Of a stretch of DNA of 64,000 nucleotides, positions 48,279 through 59,328 are shown piece after piece. The position numbers and the translations under genes were made by a program. The notes under the pieces are model-generated. The model worked only from the letters and a program-made list of their open reading frames with translations. It was not told where the DNA came from and searched no databases. Origin of the DNA: an uncultured Bartonella sp. (GTDB lineage: Bacteria > Pseudomonadota > Alphaproteobacteria > Rhizobiales > Rhizobiaceae); contig CAMLCZ010000002.1 in NCBI GenBank assembly GCA_946478665.1, positions 62,001 through 126,000 of the forward strand, written 5' to 3'. How positions within the stretch are numbered: position 1 is the first letter of the stretch; each line of letters starts with the position of its first letter.

Positions 48279-49205
48279 TCACAAGTAGATATGCCCCTCA
48301 GCATATTTGACAGCTTTTCCGCCGATGCGCGCCGTCGTGATTTTTTCGTTTTCAACAACCCATTCCAATCGAATGCGTGAGGGGCGTCCAATTTCAAGCC
48401 CCTGTTCAAGCCATATTTGTTTAATGCCATCAAGCGGCCGATCGAAATACTGAACAGCACCACAAAAAGCAGATGCAGCTGACCCCGTTGCCGCGTCCTC
48501 ACTTCCATCTGGTCTAATCATTCTGGTGTGAAACGCGCTTTGGAAAAGTTGTGTTTCGCGGCAATAAAGATAGAAAGATGGTGTCACAACATTCATTTGT
48601 TCAAAGTTTTCCGATATATAAACCGGATCTGGAACAATGCTAGCAATCGTTTTTAAATTGCGCAGCGGAACAAAGAAAAACGGTACTCCAGCATCCCACA
48701 AAGTTGGAATATGATTTTCAAAACCCACTTCATCTGCCTCTAAGCCAAAAGCAGCGGCGAACACTTCCTTACCGATAGACAGAGATTTTTGAACGGGTAA
48801 TTTGGGTATATCGAATTCAGCAAAGGGCGTATTTTCACGCAAATCGACAACGCCACGTATAGGCCCAATTTTTTCTTCCAAAATGATTAAAGCATCATTT
48901 TCATGGTTGTTTTTAAGGGCGAGAGAAACAATGGTGCCAATTGTCGGGTGACCTGCATAGGCAGTTTCATCACTAAGCTTGAATATACGCAATGAAGCCG
49001 TATGATTTTTTTGTTTTGCCGGAAAAACAAAAACTGTTTCCGATAAATTGAATTCCCGTGCAATTGCCTGCATCTGATCGTCTGTTAAACCGTTGGCATC
49101 ATGCACAATAGCAACTGGATTTCCAGCTAGGACAGTATCCGTAAAAACATCGAAAATTTCGTAAAATCTGCCCTTATCTTTCAGCAAAACACACCTACCA
49201 TTCAT
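48279..49205 (-). CDS. PhzF-family epimerase/isomerase
   Basis: The 308-residue protein belongs to the PhzF/DapF-fold family: NPVAIV near the start, the catalytic glutamate in FNLSETVFVFPA, AGHPTIGT and GSEDAATGSAASAFCGAV at the C-terminal half. Members include phenazine-pathway PhzF and many uncharacterised isomerases; without other phz genes nearby a phenazine role is not supported. It has no neighbours on its strand. A TTG start six codons in is possible. Confidence 0.85.
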   Translation of the reverse strand: MNGRCVLLKDKGRFYEIFDVFTDTVLAGNPVAIVHDANGLTDDQMQAIAREFNLSETVFVFPAKQKNHTASLRIFKLSDETAYAGHPTIGTIVSLALKNNHENDALIILEEKIGPIRGVVDLRENTPFAEFDIPKLPVQKSLSIGKEVFAAAFGLEADEVGFENHIPTLWDAGVPFFFVPLRNLKTIASIVPDPVYISENFEQMNVVTPSFYLYCRETQLFQSAFHTRMIRPDGSEDAATGSAASAFCGAVQYFDRPLDGIKQIWLEQGLEIGRPSRIRLEWVVENEKITTARIGGKAVKYAEGHIYL

Positions 49206-49745
49206 AAAAATTGTTATTTTACGCTTGAGGAATATGACACATAAAATGGGTCTGTAAAGTTGGAATTATCACAATAAGACAGTCAAATTCTTCTATATTC
49301 TTTAAAAATAGTTTCAAAAATTAGGGTTGGTTATATTGGGGTTCCATTTGAAAAATTCGCGAAATCCTTGATCTCACTGCTCATTATTGGCTCATATCAG
49401 AGTGTAATTTGATAAATATGTTTCTATAATCAGGTAAAAGATATTTCCTTACACCGCTCGATTATTACAACCATTTTGTATTTAAGAATAATAAAGGGGA
49501 AATATTAAAATCGCGCGCTTTATTCACCCATATCTAAAGCTTATTCCTACTATCCTCATGCACTTATGCATGCAGAACTATAAACCCTTATCGCAAAAAA
49601 TTGCCCCATAGCAAAATTGGCTGTTAAGATCATAACTTAAGGAATAATATTTGATTATATTGGAAAAATGCCTTTTTAAAAAATCAAAAGCGCATATATT
49701 TGAAGCAAGTAGAAAATAGAATATAAAGAATTATACGGGGCTGAC
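49206..49745. other. Gene-poor AT-rich stretch
   Basis: About 540 bp between the divergent PhzF-type and BA14K-type genes. No gene, strong hairpin or repeat was found; it should hold promoters of both neighbours. Confidence 0.5.
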
Positions 49746-50087
49746 ATGGCACTGCGTGGCTTAAAAATCTTGATGGTCTCATTAGGCATACTGACCACCA
49801 TTGCAACGGCGGGTTATGCTGTTGAGATTAACAACTCCATGGCACCAATTGGACGGGCAAATGTTGCCCCCCTCCCCAATAGTCATTACGACACCCCTAA
49901 AAGCATAAAAAATTATCGGCCCGAACAGACTGTTCCGGGTGGACCAACATTTAATCTGAACAAAGGTCCCGATATAAACCATCAACAATGGTGCAATTAT
50001 CATTACAAAAGCTACAGATCTTCCGACAATAGTTACATCGATCACGGTGGCGTTCGACAAACCTGTAACTCACCATTTCACCAATAA
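49746..50087 (+). CDS. BA14K-like small exported protein
   Basis: The 113-residue product has a signal peptide (cleavage near GYAVEI) and a C-terminal motif QQWCNYHYKSYRSSDNSYID ending GVRQTC, which matches the WC-x-x-R/HY-x-SY pattern with paired cysteines of the BA14K (Brucella immunoreactive 14 kDa) family. Such proteins occur in Rhizobiales and have lectin-like or cell envelope roles in Brucella. The middle part is Pro-rich. Start is ATG at MALRGLK. Assignment is by motif only. Confidence 0.7.
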   Translation: MALRGLKILMVSLGILTTIATAGYAVEINNSMAPIGRANVAPLPNSHYDTPKSIKNYRPEQTVPGGPTFNLNKGPDINHQQWCNYHYKSYRSSDNSYIDHGGVRQTCNSPFHQ

Positions 50088-50158
50088 AATGGAATGGCGA
50101 TTTATATAATTAAGCTATTTGAGCAAATGATAACTTGTGACGACGAGATGTCGCTGCA

Positions 50159-50241
50159 CATAACAGCGGTATATAACTGCATGTAACAGCATCACTGGGT
50201 ATAACAGCGTTATATCACTGGTAACAGCGTCATATCACTGG
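50159..50241. repeat. Cluster of about four degenerate 21-base repeats
   Basis: The element TAACAGCG-TTATATCACTGG recurs with variation (CATAACAGCGGTATATAACTG; TGTAACAGCATCACTGG; TATAACAGCGTTATATCACTG; GTAACAGCGTCATATCACTG). Spacing is about 20 bases. It lies between the BA14K-like gene and ilvC, with no gene overlapping. Confidence 0.6.
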
Positions 50242-50356
50242 GAAACAGATAGATGACGCCACAACAGACATGACGAATTGACACAATATTCCCGATATCA
50301 GTTTGTTACGATTAAGATGCATCATGTATTTTAGAAAAGGAATATATCCAAACAAA

Positions 50357-50378
50357 AAGGGGTGTCGAAACACCCCTT
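50357..50378 (-). terminator. Intrinsic terminator of ilvC
   Basis: On the minus strand a 9-pair stem (AAGGGGTGT / ACACCCCTT) with a 4-base loop is followed by TTTTTG, 23 bases after the ilvC stop. Confidence 0.85.
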
Positions 50379-50400
50379 CTTGAGAAAAATCACGACGATA

Positions 50401-52090
<1,690 letters not shown>

Positions 52091-52113
52091 AATTACCCGA
52101 TTGTCCAACAACA

Positions 52114-52130
52114 GTACCGTACCGTACGGT
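52114..52130. promoter_or_regulatory. Palindromic operator candidate upstream of tetR
   Basis: A perfect palindrome ACCGTACGGT (52121-52130), extended leftwards by another GTACCGT, lies 24-40 bp before the tetR start. Palindromes of this kind close to the gene are typical TetR autoregulatory sites. Confidence 0.55.
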
Positions 52131-52295
52131 TCGCGCACAATGCAACGGTGAATTGCGAATATCAAGTGCTAATTTTCAATTCGCCATCATTTTATGACAA
52201 TTCTTTTTGGGATTATCCGTATCAGGCTTTTAGGGGTTATTTGCGCTAACCCCTAAAAATATTTGCAACCGATAAATTCTTATTTTGGATATAAT

Positions 52296-54221
52296 TTATA
52301 CGGTAATCTGGGTTCCTATTTCCACAACACGACCTGTTGGAATTTGGAAATATTCCGTTGCATCGGCCGCTGTACGAGCAAGAAAGATAAAGAACTTATC
52401 TTGCCATAATGGCATATCGGACTTTGCAGCAGGTTTTATCGACCGTCTTGATAAGAAAAACGACGTTGTCATAATATCGAATTTCCAGCCAAGCTTACGG
52501 CAAATTGCCAATGCACGCGGAATATTTGGCTGTTCCATATAGCCAAAAGTCAATGTAACTTGCATAAACCGTTCATTAAATTGCGAAACGCGAGCGCGAT
52601 CAACCGAGGGCACTCTTGGCGTTGATGCCGTATTTACGGTAAGAATAACATTGTTTTCGTGCAATACTTTATAGTGTTTCAAACTGTGCATCAGTGCGCT
52701 TGGCGCGCTCTTTGGATCGCCTGTGAGAAATACCGCGGTTCCGGGAACGATAATGGGTGGTTTTTCCGCCATTTTCTCAACAATGAGATCCAACGGAACT
52801 TCACCTTTCCGCGTTTTTTTGAAAAGATGCCGGCTTCCGCGAACCCACGTCCACATAACAAGCACAACACTTAATGCCAAGCAAACCGATGCCCAGCCAC
52901 CATCGTGAACCTTTACCACATTGGCACTGAAGAATAGCAGATCAATTGACAGGAAGCCCAGTGTTAGCAATAGACATAAACTCAAGCTCCACTTCCAGAT
53001 GCGTGTCATAACGATAAATAGCAGCGACGTTGTGACAATCATATTTCCCGTAACGGAAATGCCGTAAGCGGCTGCGAGGTTGGTTGATTTTTCAAACCCG
53101 ATGACCAGTATAATAACGATAACAGCCAATAGAAAATTGACGCGCGGCATATAAATCTGCCCGAGATTTTTTTCCGACGTATGCAAAATCTCAAGTCGAG
53201 GCAATATGTTAAGTTGTACAGCCTGACGCGCCAATGAAAAAGCACCTGTTATAACGGCTTGAGAAGCAATAACCGTCGACATTGTAGCCAAAACAATCAT
53301 TGGAATAAGCGACCATTGCGGTAACATCTGATAGAACGGATTTGTGGCAGTGTTCCCATGTGACAGGATAAAGGCGCCCTGCCCCAAATAATTTAGCACC
53401 AAACAAGGAAAAACAACCCAAAGCCAAGCGGCAACAATAGGCCGTCTGCCAAAATGCCCAAGGTCCGCATATAGTGCTTCTGCGCCTGTAACGGCCAGAA
53501 AGACAGCGCCCACAGCGGCAAAAGACGTTGCAGGATTGCTTAAAATATATTCGACCCCGTACCACGGCAATAAAGCGACAAAAATCGAAGGATCATCAAA
53601 AATATGATAAAGTCCAAAGCCGCCTAGCGCCAAAAACCACACAAATGTAATGGGTCCAAAAACGATGGCGACTTTGCCGGTGCCAAATCTTTGCACAGCA
53701 AAAAGAGCCACGAGAATGACAAGCGTGATTGGCACAATAAACGGTTCAAGCTCAGGCGCAACCACCTCCATACCTTCAACTGCAGACAATACAGATACAG
53801 CCGGTGTTATGACCGCATCACCAAAAAACAATGATGCGCCAAGTATGCCAATACCAATTGCCCAACCACCTTTGCGTTTAAAGGTTGAACGAGCCAACGC
53901 CATCAAAGAAAGAATACCGCCCTCGCCCTTGTTATCAGCACGAAGCACGAACACAACGTATTTTATGGTAACAATAAGTGCCAATGCCCAGAAGATCAGT
54001 GATATAACACCATAGACATCCGCTTTGGCAATTTCATGAGTGCCGGCACCAGCGCGCAGTGCTTCACGGAAAGCATATATCGGACTGGTTCCAATATCAC
54101 CATAAACAACACCGATCGCGCCAACCAACAGAAGCCAAAAGCTTTCCTTGGAGTGATCGTTGTTTTCATCATCTGGAGATGTGTCGTTAGTCGAAGCATC
54201 AATATCCTGAGTTTCCGCCAT
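52296..54221 (-). CDS. kup: Low-affinity potassium uptake protein Kup
   Basis: The 641-residue protein has 12 membrane helices; GVVYGDIGTSPIYAFREAL is the family signature, followed by the KUP C-terminal cytoplasmic domain (residues about 480-641). It imports potassium with protons. The Asp-rich N-terminal tail (DIDASTNDTSPDDENNDHSK) is polar and variable. The gene is monocistronic between pdxJ and tetR. Confidence 0.95.
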   Translation of the reverse strand: MAETQDIDASTNDTSPDDENNDHSKESFWLLLVGAIGVVYGDIGTSPIYAFREALRAGAGTHEIAKADVYGVISLIFWALALIVTIKYVVFVLRADNKGEGGILSLMALARSTFKRKGGWAIGIGILGASLFFGDAVITPAVSVLSAVEGMEVVAPELEPFIVPITLVILVALFAVQRFGTGKVAIVFGPITFVWFLALGGFGLYHIFDDPSIFVALLPWYGVEYILSNPATSFAAVGAVFLAVTGAEALYADLGHFGRRPIVAAWLWVVFPCLVLNYLGQGAFILSHGNTATNPFYQMLPQWSLIPMIVLATMSTVIASQAVITGAFSLARQAVQLNILPRLEILHTSEKNLGQIYMPRVNFLLAVIVIILVIGFEKSTNLAAAYGISVTGNMIVTTSLLFIVMTRIWKWSLSLCLLLTLGFLSIDLLFFSANVVKVHDGGWASVCLALSVVLVMWTWVRGSRHLFKKTRKGEVPLDLIVEKMAEKPPIIVPGTAVFLTGDPKSAPSALMHSLKHYKVLHENNVILTVNTASTPRVPSVDRARVSQFNERFMQVTLTFGYMEQPNIPRALAICRKLGWKFDIMTTSFFLSRRSIKPAAKSDMPLWQDKFFIFLARTAADATEYFQIPTGRVVEIGTQITV

Positions 54222-54337
54222 CGGACAATCCTTTCAGCCTGATAACACTATTTAAGAAATGCAAATTTAGATCTAGGAAATTTTAAAAAGGTATACGGTC
54301 AACCTATTACCCCACCCCGTAACCTGTCAAAATCAAT

Positions 54338-55072
54338 TCAAGATAAGGCTTGTTTAAAACGCTCAACAGTATGTCTCATACCATACTCCAAAGCATCTGC
54401 AATAAGTCCGTGACCGATAGACACTTCATAAAGCCATGGCAGTCTTTTGACAAGAGGAGGAAGATTTTCGACCGTCAAATCATGCCCTGCATTAACGCCC
54501 AGTCCCAGTTCCTTGGCAACATTTGCCGCAGACACAAGCTTATCGAGTTCTTCACTTTGCTTTGCCGCACTATCATAGGCGTCACCATAAGGTCCGGTGT
54601 AAAACTCTACTCTGTCAGCCCCCATCGCTTTTGCGTCAACCAATCCATCAGAATTAGGATTTGCAAAAAGAGATACCCGAATAGAGCGTTTTTTAAAGCG
54701 AGATATAATCGGGGTTAAAAATTCCTCATCCTGCTTGAAATTCCAACCATGATCCGACGTTGATTGCTCGGGTGAATCAGGAACCAATGTGACCTGATCG
54801 GCATAGGTTTCGGCTAGTTCAATAAAAGACGGGGTTGGATACCCCTCTATGTTAAATTCGGCGGTCGGAAATTCATCATCAATCAACCGGCGAATCTCTG
54901 GAAGATCAGAAAACCTAATATGGCGCTGATCTGGTCTTGGATGCACCGTGATTCCGTTAGCACCTGCACCAAGGGCAATGCGTCCCAACGAAATAACATT
55001 CGGCCAAGGTAAATCACGTCGATTGCGCAAAACTGCGACGGCATTAAGATTAACTGAAAGTTTAATTGCCAT
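54338..55072 (-). CDS. pdxJ: Pyridoxine 5'-phosphate synthase
   Basis: The 244-residue TIM-barrel enzyme begins [33 protein letters not shown] holds the active-site histidine and arginine, NIEGYPT the glutamate, and [12 protein letters not shown] and [11 protein letters not shown] the phosphate-binding loops. It forms pyridoxine phosphate from deoxyxylulose phosphate and aminoacetone phosphate. It stands alone. Confidence 0.94.
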   Translation of the reverse strand: MAIKLSVNLNAVAVLRNRRDLPWPNVISLGRIALGAGANGITVHPRPDQRHIRFSDLPEIRRLIDDEFPTAEFNIEGYPTPSFIELAETYADQVTLVPDSPEQSTSDHGWNFKQDEEFLTPIISRFKKRSIRVSLFANPNSDGLVDAKAMGADRVEFYTGPYGDAYDSAAKQSEELDKLVSAANVAKELGLGVNAGHDLTVENLPPLVKRLPWLYEVSIGHGLIADALEYGMRHTVERFKQALS

Positions 55073-55169
55073 GACCGCAACCTTTAGAAATATAAATTCA
55101 AGAACAACTTGGAACCAAGCCCTAATTGTCTACATATAACCTTATTGTATACCTTGGAAGAGTAAAAAA

Positions 55170-55568
55170 ATGTTACCTGAAAATACATTGCCTACGATCA
55201 ACAGGATTACAACAAACCGTAAAGACGCTTTGGCTTTTTCCATTGATGGACCAATGACATCGGCAGATATGGAAAATCTCTATGGTCTGTTCGACGCTGA
55301 AACCGCTAACCTGTCGCATATTGATATGATTATCATTTTTAAGGAATATGATGGAATTGATTGGAAAACACTTTTTAATGAAGATACAGCGAAAATAAGA
55401 GCCGCCGCACTCAAGAAAGTAAAGCGCTGTGCCATTGTCGGCGGTCCTGATTGGCTTCGCTTTGCAGTAGATTTCTTACGCCCGTTTAGAACAATCAACA
55501 TAAGATGGTTTGATTCTCAAAATGTTGATACAGCGTGGAATTTTATTGACGCACATTCCGCCGAATAA
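55170..55568 (+). CDS. STAS/SpoIIAA-like protein
   Basis: The 132-residue protein belongs by appearance to the SpoIIAA-like (DUF3478) family: a beta-alpha fold with FSIDGPMTSADMENLYGLFD and a late DWLRFAVDFLRPF. Such proteins are thought to bind membranes or partners rather than to catalyse reactions. Its gene stands alone between divergent pdxJ and a long gap. A possible ribosome site (GGAAGAG) precedes the ATG. Confidence 0.7.
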   Translation: MLPENTLPTINRITTNRKDALAFSIDGPMTSADMENLYGLFDAETANLSHIDMIIIFKEYDGIDWKTLFNEDTAKIRAAALKKVKRCAIVGGPDWLRFAVDFLRPFRTINIRWFDSQNVDTAWNFIDAHSAE

Positions 55569-56188
55569 CGCTTTTTGGCAAAACCCCACATAATAATAAA
55601 GTTATGTGGCAACAAAGTTATGCTGTAACGCTGTGTCTTGTAAGGAAATGATACCGCTTAAACATCATTAACATCATTGTTCTGCTATTCAAGACACATC
55701 TTTCATCTAAAACACAAACCTTATTATCCGCTTAAACCTTATTACGCACTTGTTGTCTGATTGGCTTGCCCGTTACACCTGTTAGATTGCGCCTCCATGG
55801 TACAATTACGCGTCTATGATACGATCACGTACTACAATTATCACAACCCATTGTTACAACTATTAAGTGTATTTTGTTTCAACTGTGTCTATTTTTTAGC
55901 TTTTTAATGATTATAATATTAGAATCAATCTAAATTTAATCATACAGCGGTATTCCGAATTTTAATTGTGTTGAGAAGAGTTCACACATAGTTGATTAAG
56001 CGCCCCTCTAATCGATTTTTTGTATATAACCGATTGATTTTAAAAAATATTTTTTAAAAAAACTAAGTTGATGATTGATCTTGCCTAAGCATAAGATATT
56101 AGCTTATTAATCATCACAATCAGCATAAATCGGCGGAGGAGCCGGAAAAACGCTAATAAGCTGTGACAATGACTAAAGGGAGGTTCTC
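55569..56188. other. Long gap between the SpoIIAA-like gene and dctA
   Basis: About 620 bp. There is a hairpin (CCACATAA/TTATGTGG, 55586-55609) just after the upstream gene, short imperfect direct repeats at 55797-55833 (ATGGTACAATTACGCGTCT / ATGATACGATCACGTACT), and an AT-rich part before dctA. No sigma54 box (TGGC-N8-TTGC) was found. Confidence 0.5.
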
Positions 56189-57544
56189 GTGGCAAATAAG
56201 ATCGAAGTTTTAAAACAATCACACCGGTATCGCGATCTCTACAAAATTTTGTATGTGCAAGTTTTGTTTGCCATCGTTTGCGGTGTTCTCCTCGGATATT
56301 TCTATCCAAATATCGGAGAATCTCTAAAACCGTTAGGTGACGGTTTTATCAAACTGGTAAAGATGATTATCGCACCAGTTATATTCCTGACTATTGTTAG
56401 CGGCATTGCCGGAATGAGCGATTTGAAAAAAGTTGGTCGTGTTGCCGGAAAAGCGATGCTTTATTTCATCACATTTTCTACATTAGCCTTATGCATCGGT
56501 CTTATTATTGGCAATGTATTGCAACCAGGTTCTGGAATGCACATTGACCCTGCAACCTTGGACACAGGTGCAGTCAAAGTTTATGCTGAAAAAGCCCATG
56601 ATGCTTCTATCGTCAAATTTTTGATGAATATTATCCCTTCAACGGTTGTTTCCGCGTTTGCAGAGGGTGATATTCTTCAGGTTCTATTCTTTTCTATCCT
56701 ATTCGGTATCGCTTTAGGATCAGTTGGAGAGCGTGGCAAACCAGTTCTTGATTTTATTCATGCCCTTTCAGCACCAATTTTCAAATTGGTTGCTATCCTT
56801 ATGAAAGTTGCTCCAGTTGGCGCTTTCGGTGCCATGGCTTTCACCATCGGAAAATATGGTATCGGCTCTGTCGTCAATCTCTTCTTTCTGATCGCAACTT
56901 TCTACATTACATCCGCATTATTCGTTGTTATCGTGCTGGGTGCTGTCTGCCGGTATAATGGAATTTCGATTTTCTCTCTTGTTCGTTATATCAAGGACGA
57001 GTTGTTGCTTGTTTTGGGAACCTCTTCTTCTGAAGCAGCTTTGCCAACCTTAATGGAAAAAATGGAAAAAGCTGGTGCGAAAAAGTCTGTCGTGGGTTTG
57101 GTTATCCCAACAGGGTATTCGTTCAATCTTGATGGCACCAATATCTATATGACCTTGGCAACATTATTCATTGCCCAAGCATTGGATATCAACCTCACAC
57201 TTGAACACCAACTTCTTATTCTGGTTGTTGCAATGATTTCTTCAAAAGGTGCCGCAGGTGTGACCGGTGCTGGTTTTATTACACTTGCCGCCACATTGGG
57301 TGCAGTTCCAGCTATTCCTGTCGCCGGCATGGCCATTATTTTGGGTATCGACCGTTTTATGTCTGAATGTCGCGCACTCACCAATCTGATTGGTAACGCT
57401 GTTGCCTGCGTTGTTGTTGCCCGTTGGGAAAATGAATTGGATACCGACCAATTACATCGCACGCTGGGTGGCAAAGAACGCCATCCTGACCATCATGATC
57501 ATCCCGATCATCATGGTGATGTGATGAGTGGTACAGCCAATTAG
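56189..57544 (+). CDS. dctA: C4-dicarboxylate/proton symporter
   Basis: The 451-residue protein begins with a GTG behind GGGAGG (reads MANKIEV). It has about eight helices plus two re-entrant loops: [20 protein letters not shown], the serine-rich loop [23 protein letters not shown] and the aspartate-binding region [19 protein letters not shown]. It imports succinate, fumarate and malate. The tail has many histidines ([13 protein letters not shown]), not usual for all DctA proteins. A strong terminator follows. Confidence 0.94.
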   Translation: MANKIEVLKQSHRYRDLYKILYVQVLFAIVCGVLLGYFYPNIGESLKPLGDGFIKLVKMIIAPVIFLTIVSGIAGMSDLKKVGRVAGKAMLYFITFSTLALCIGLIIGNVLQPGSGMHIDPATLDTGAVKVYAEKAHDASIVKFLMNIIPSTVVSAFAEGDILQVLFFSILFGIALGSVGERGKPVLDFIHALSAPIFKLVAILMKVAPVGAFGAMAFTIGKYGIGSVVNLFFLIATFYITSALFVVIVLGAVCRYNGISIFSLVRYIKDELLLVLGTSSSEAALPTLMEKMEKAGAKKSVVGLVIPTGYSFNLDGTNIYMTLATLFIAQALDINLTLEHQLLILVVAMISSKGAAGVTGAGFITLAATLGAVPAIPVAGMAIILGIDRFMSECRALTNLIGNAVACVVVARWENELDTDQLHRTLGGKERHPDHHDHPDHHGDVMSGTAN

Positions 57545-57556
57545 AATATTTCATTT

Positions 57557-57582
57557 AAAAGCCCCGTTACGACGGGGCTTTT
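57557..57582 (+). terminator. Intrinsic terminator of dctA
   Basis: An 11-pair stem (AAAAGCCCCGT / ACGGGGCTTTT) with a 4-base loop and T-run follows the dctA stop by 12 bp. The reverse strand is also T-rich after the stem, so it could also serve the convergent DUF2853 gene. Confidence 0.9.
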
Positions 57583-57609
57583 CATTATAAAACTCAATAA
57601 ATTAACGGA

Positions 57610-57918
57610 TTAAATTTTATTCAAGGCACCAAGTTCTTTTGCAACGAGATAATAGAATGTAACGCGATTTTTCATACGTTCCCCTTTCATCTCATCTGCA
57701 ACTTTGTGGACAGCCTGCTTGCTCTTTTCGCTATCTGCACCCAATTTATCTTGCGCCCAATTTTTCTCGACCCGTGCCAGCTCTTCCGAATCCGTTGTAG
57801 CAACCATAGCCGTATCGCGATTTTGCAATACCAATGACAAACGGTTTACCAACCGCTTTACAATCTCTTCATCTGGGTGCGAATCATATTTTTTTATGTC
57901 TGCTAAATGATCAGTCAT
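57610..57918 (-). CDS. DUF2853-family protein
   Basis: The 102-residue helical protein shows the DUF2853 pattern: Asp/Lys-rich start (HLADIKKYDSHPDEEIVKRL) and end RVTFYYLVAKELGAL. No function is known for this family, which is widespread in bacteria. The start MTDHLADIK was chosen over an upstream one that leaves five extra residues. Confidence 0.8.
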   Translation of the reverse strand: MTDHLADIKKYDSHPDEEIVKRLVNRLSLVLQNRDTAMVATTDSEELARVEKNWAQDKLGADSEKSKQAVHKVADEMKGERMKNRVTFYYLVAKELGALNKI

Positions 57919-58019
57919 TTCACTTCGCCTCATTTCTTAAAACTTATTCACAATGTCTTTTCCGTTTTTAGATAGATAGAGCAAGAAAATTGGAAACAAC
58001 CCCTTCCTTCATGACACCT

Positions 58020-58360
58020 CATTGCTTATATTGGAAAGGCTGGTTCGCCAGCTATGGTAATAAATGGACAATGAAATAAACCCATTGGACCCGGGGGCGG
58101 TACCCGGCGCCTCCACCATAAGTCAAATAGGTTCGTTTGATTTATGAAGGGGGCGAAATAGGATCGACAAGGGCGTAAAGATTGCTCTTTTACCCGGCAT
58201 TGTACCACCGTTATCGGGCTACTTAAGTAGTTGCAAATGACAACTATGCGGAAGCTCGTCTCGCTGCTTAATTGCGGCGCGAACGCTTCAAATTAAGCCT
58301 TAAGCCTTCGCCGGCTTAAGCGGGGTTCGGAGGCACCTGGCAACAGAAGCCTTCACTTTT
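58020..58360 (+). ncRNA. ssrA: Transfer-messenger RNA, two-piece permuted form
   Basis: The locus is arranged as in alphaproteobacteria: first the acceptor piece, ending CGCCTCC-A-CCA (58108-58118), then 30 bases to be removed, then the coding piece beginning GGGGGCG (58149-58155). These two segments pair as the acceptor stem. The 30-base spacer forms its own stem (ATAAGTCAAA / TTTGATTTAT). The reading frame for the tag follows at 58233. The tmRNA frees stalled ribosomes and marks the peptide for proteolysis. The 5' and 3' outer ends are approximate. Confidence 0.92.
58233..58271 (+). other. tmRNA tag peptide reading frame (ANDNYAEARLAA)
   Basis: The codons from GCA to the stop TAA encode ANDNYAEARLAA, a typical alphaproteobacterial degradation tag with hydrophobic C-terminus recognised by ClpXP. 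The SspB adaptor gene lies 257 bp downstream. Confidence 0.9.
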
Positions 58361-58435
58361 GTTTCAACAATGTATCTTTTGTTTCAACAGCGTATTTCTA
58401 AAAACCCGAGCAAATCAGCAATAAGCAAGTGCATG

Positions 58436-58466
58436 TTGACCAAAACCCTGCTAGCAAGGCATTATA
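58436..58466 (+). promoter_or_regulatory. Possible promoter of the sspB operon
   Basis: TTGACC is followed 18-19 bases later by CATTAT/ATTATA. Spacing is slightly long. It would start transcription about 60 bases before sspB. Confidence 0.35.
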
Positions 58467-58528
58467 CTGAAATTACAATATAGAAACGTCTTTCGAGGCG
58501 TTGCGCCGGAAAAAGGAACAGGTTTTCA

Positions 58529-59119
58529 ATGGTTCACGATCAGATCCGTTACGACATTCTCGTTCAGGATGCTTTGCGCGGTGTCATTCGCAAAGTTCTA
58601 TCTGAAGTAGCAAAAGCTGGGCTGCCGGGAGAACATCATTTTTTCATCACTTTTTTAACAAACGCATCCGGAGTTAAGGTTTCACCCCGTCTAAAAGAAA
58701 GATATCCGGAACAGATGACAATAGTTTTACAGCATCAGTTTTGGGATTTGAACGTTTCGGAAAACGGTTTTGAAGTTAGCCTATCTTTTGGTGATGTGCC
58801 GGAAAGACTTATCGTTCCTTTTTCTGCCGTGCAGGTTTTCTATGACCCAACGGCAGCTTTCGAAGCAGCCTTTGACTTACCATCTGATCTACCGATAAGC
58901 GATAATGACAGCGCGCATAATAGTGACGCACATCAGATGGAGCCTGCCGAGCTTGCAGTTTTGCCTCATAAAAAAGAACGTAAATCTTCCAGTAAAAAAG
59001 CATCATCCAGCGATAAAAAGGAAGATAAAAAGGAAGATAAAAAGGCGTCTGAAGGTGACGTAAACGAGGAAACACCATCTGCGAATGTTGTATCGCTTGA
59101 TGCATTTCGTAAAAAATAG
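58529..59119 (+). CDS. sspB: SspB, ClpXP adaptor (alphaproteobacterial type)
   Basis: The 196-residue protein matches the alphaproteobacterial SspB layout: a globular tag-binding domain of about 130 residues (HHFFITFLTNASGVKVSPRL; PFSAVQVFYDPTAAFEAAF), then a Lys/Ser/Glu-rich flexible linker with repeated KKEDKK and a conserved C-terminal tail (ANVVSLDAFRKK) that docks on ClpX. SspB delivers tmRNA-tagged proteins to ClpXP. Here it is next to the tmRNA itself. It starts an operon with two small genes. Confidence 0.92.
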   Translation: MVHDQIRYDILVQDALRGVIRKVLSEVAKAGLPGEHHFFITFLTNASGVKVSPRLKERYPEQMTIVLQHQFWDLNVSENGFEVSLSFGDVPERLIVPFSAVQVFYDPTAAFEAAFDLPSDLPISDNDSAHNSDAHQMEPAELAVLPHKKERKSSSKKASSSDKKEDKKEDKKASEGDVNEETPSANVVSLDAFRKK

Positions 59120-59132
59120 ATGGAATTGAGAA

Positions 59133-59318
59133 ATGGCCGAATTAATCAATTTGAGGCAATTTCGTAAGAAGAAAACACGCGAAAAACACGAAGAAGAAGC
59201 GCAACAAAATCGTATTCTTTTTGGTCGTACGAAAGTTGAAAAAGAGTTCGATGAACGCCTCAAGGCAAAAAATATCCAACAGATAAAATTGGGCAAATTG
59301 TCAGACACAGAAGAATAA
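59133..59318 (+). CDS. DUF4169-family small protein
   Basis: The 61-residue, highly charged protein (MAELINLRQFRKKKTREKHE) has the DUF4169 look found downstream of sspB in other Rhizobiales. Helical, with many Lys/Arg/Glu/Gln. It starts 13 bp after sspB and is likely cotranscribed. Function unknown. Confidence 0.75.
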   Translation: MAELINLRQFRKKKTREKHEEEAQQNRILFGRTKVEKEFDERLKAKNIQQIKLGKLSDTEE

Positions 59319-59328
59319 CGTTAGTTTT

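Noticed and set aside
48279-49205. Phenazine biosynthesis role for the PhzF-like gene
   Set aside because: No other phz genes lie nearby and the family is widespread with unrelated roles.
55569-56188. Sigma54 (NtrC/DctD-type) promoter for dctA
   Set aside because: No TGGC-N8-TTGC pair at suitable position was found on the plus strand.
58026-58208. 60-codon minus-strand frame
   Set aside because: It is antisense to the tmRNA locus, which is well supported by the acceptor stem and tag.
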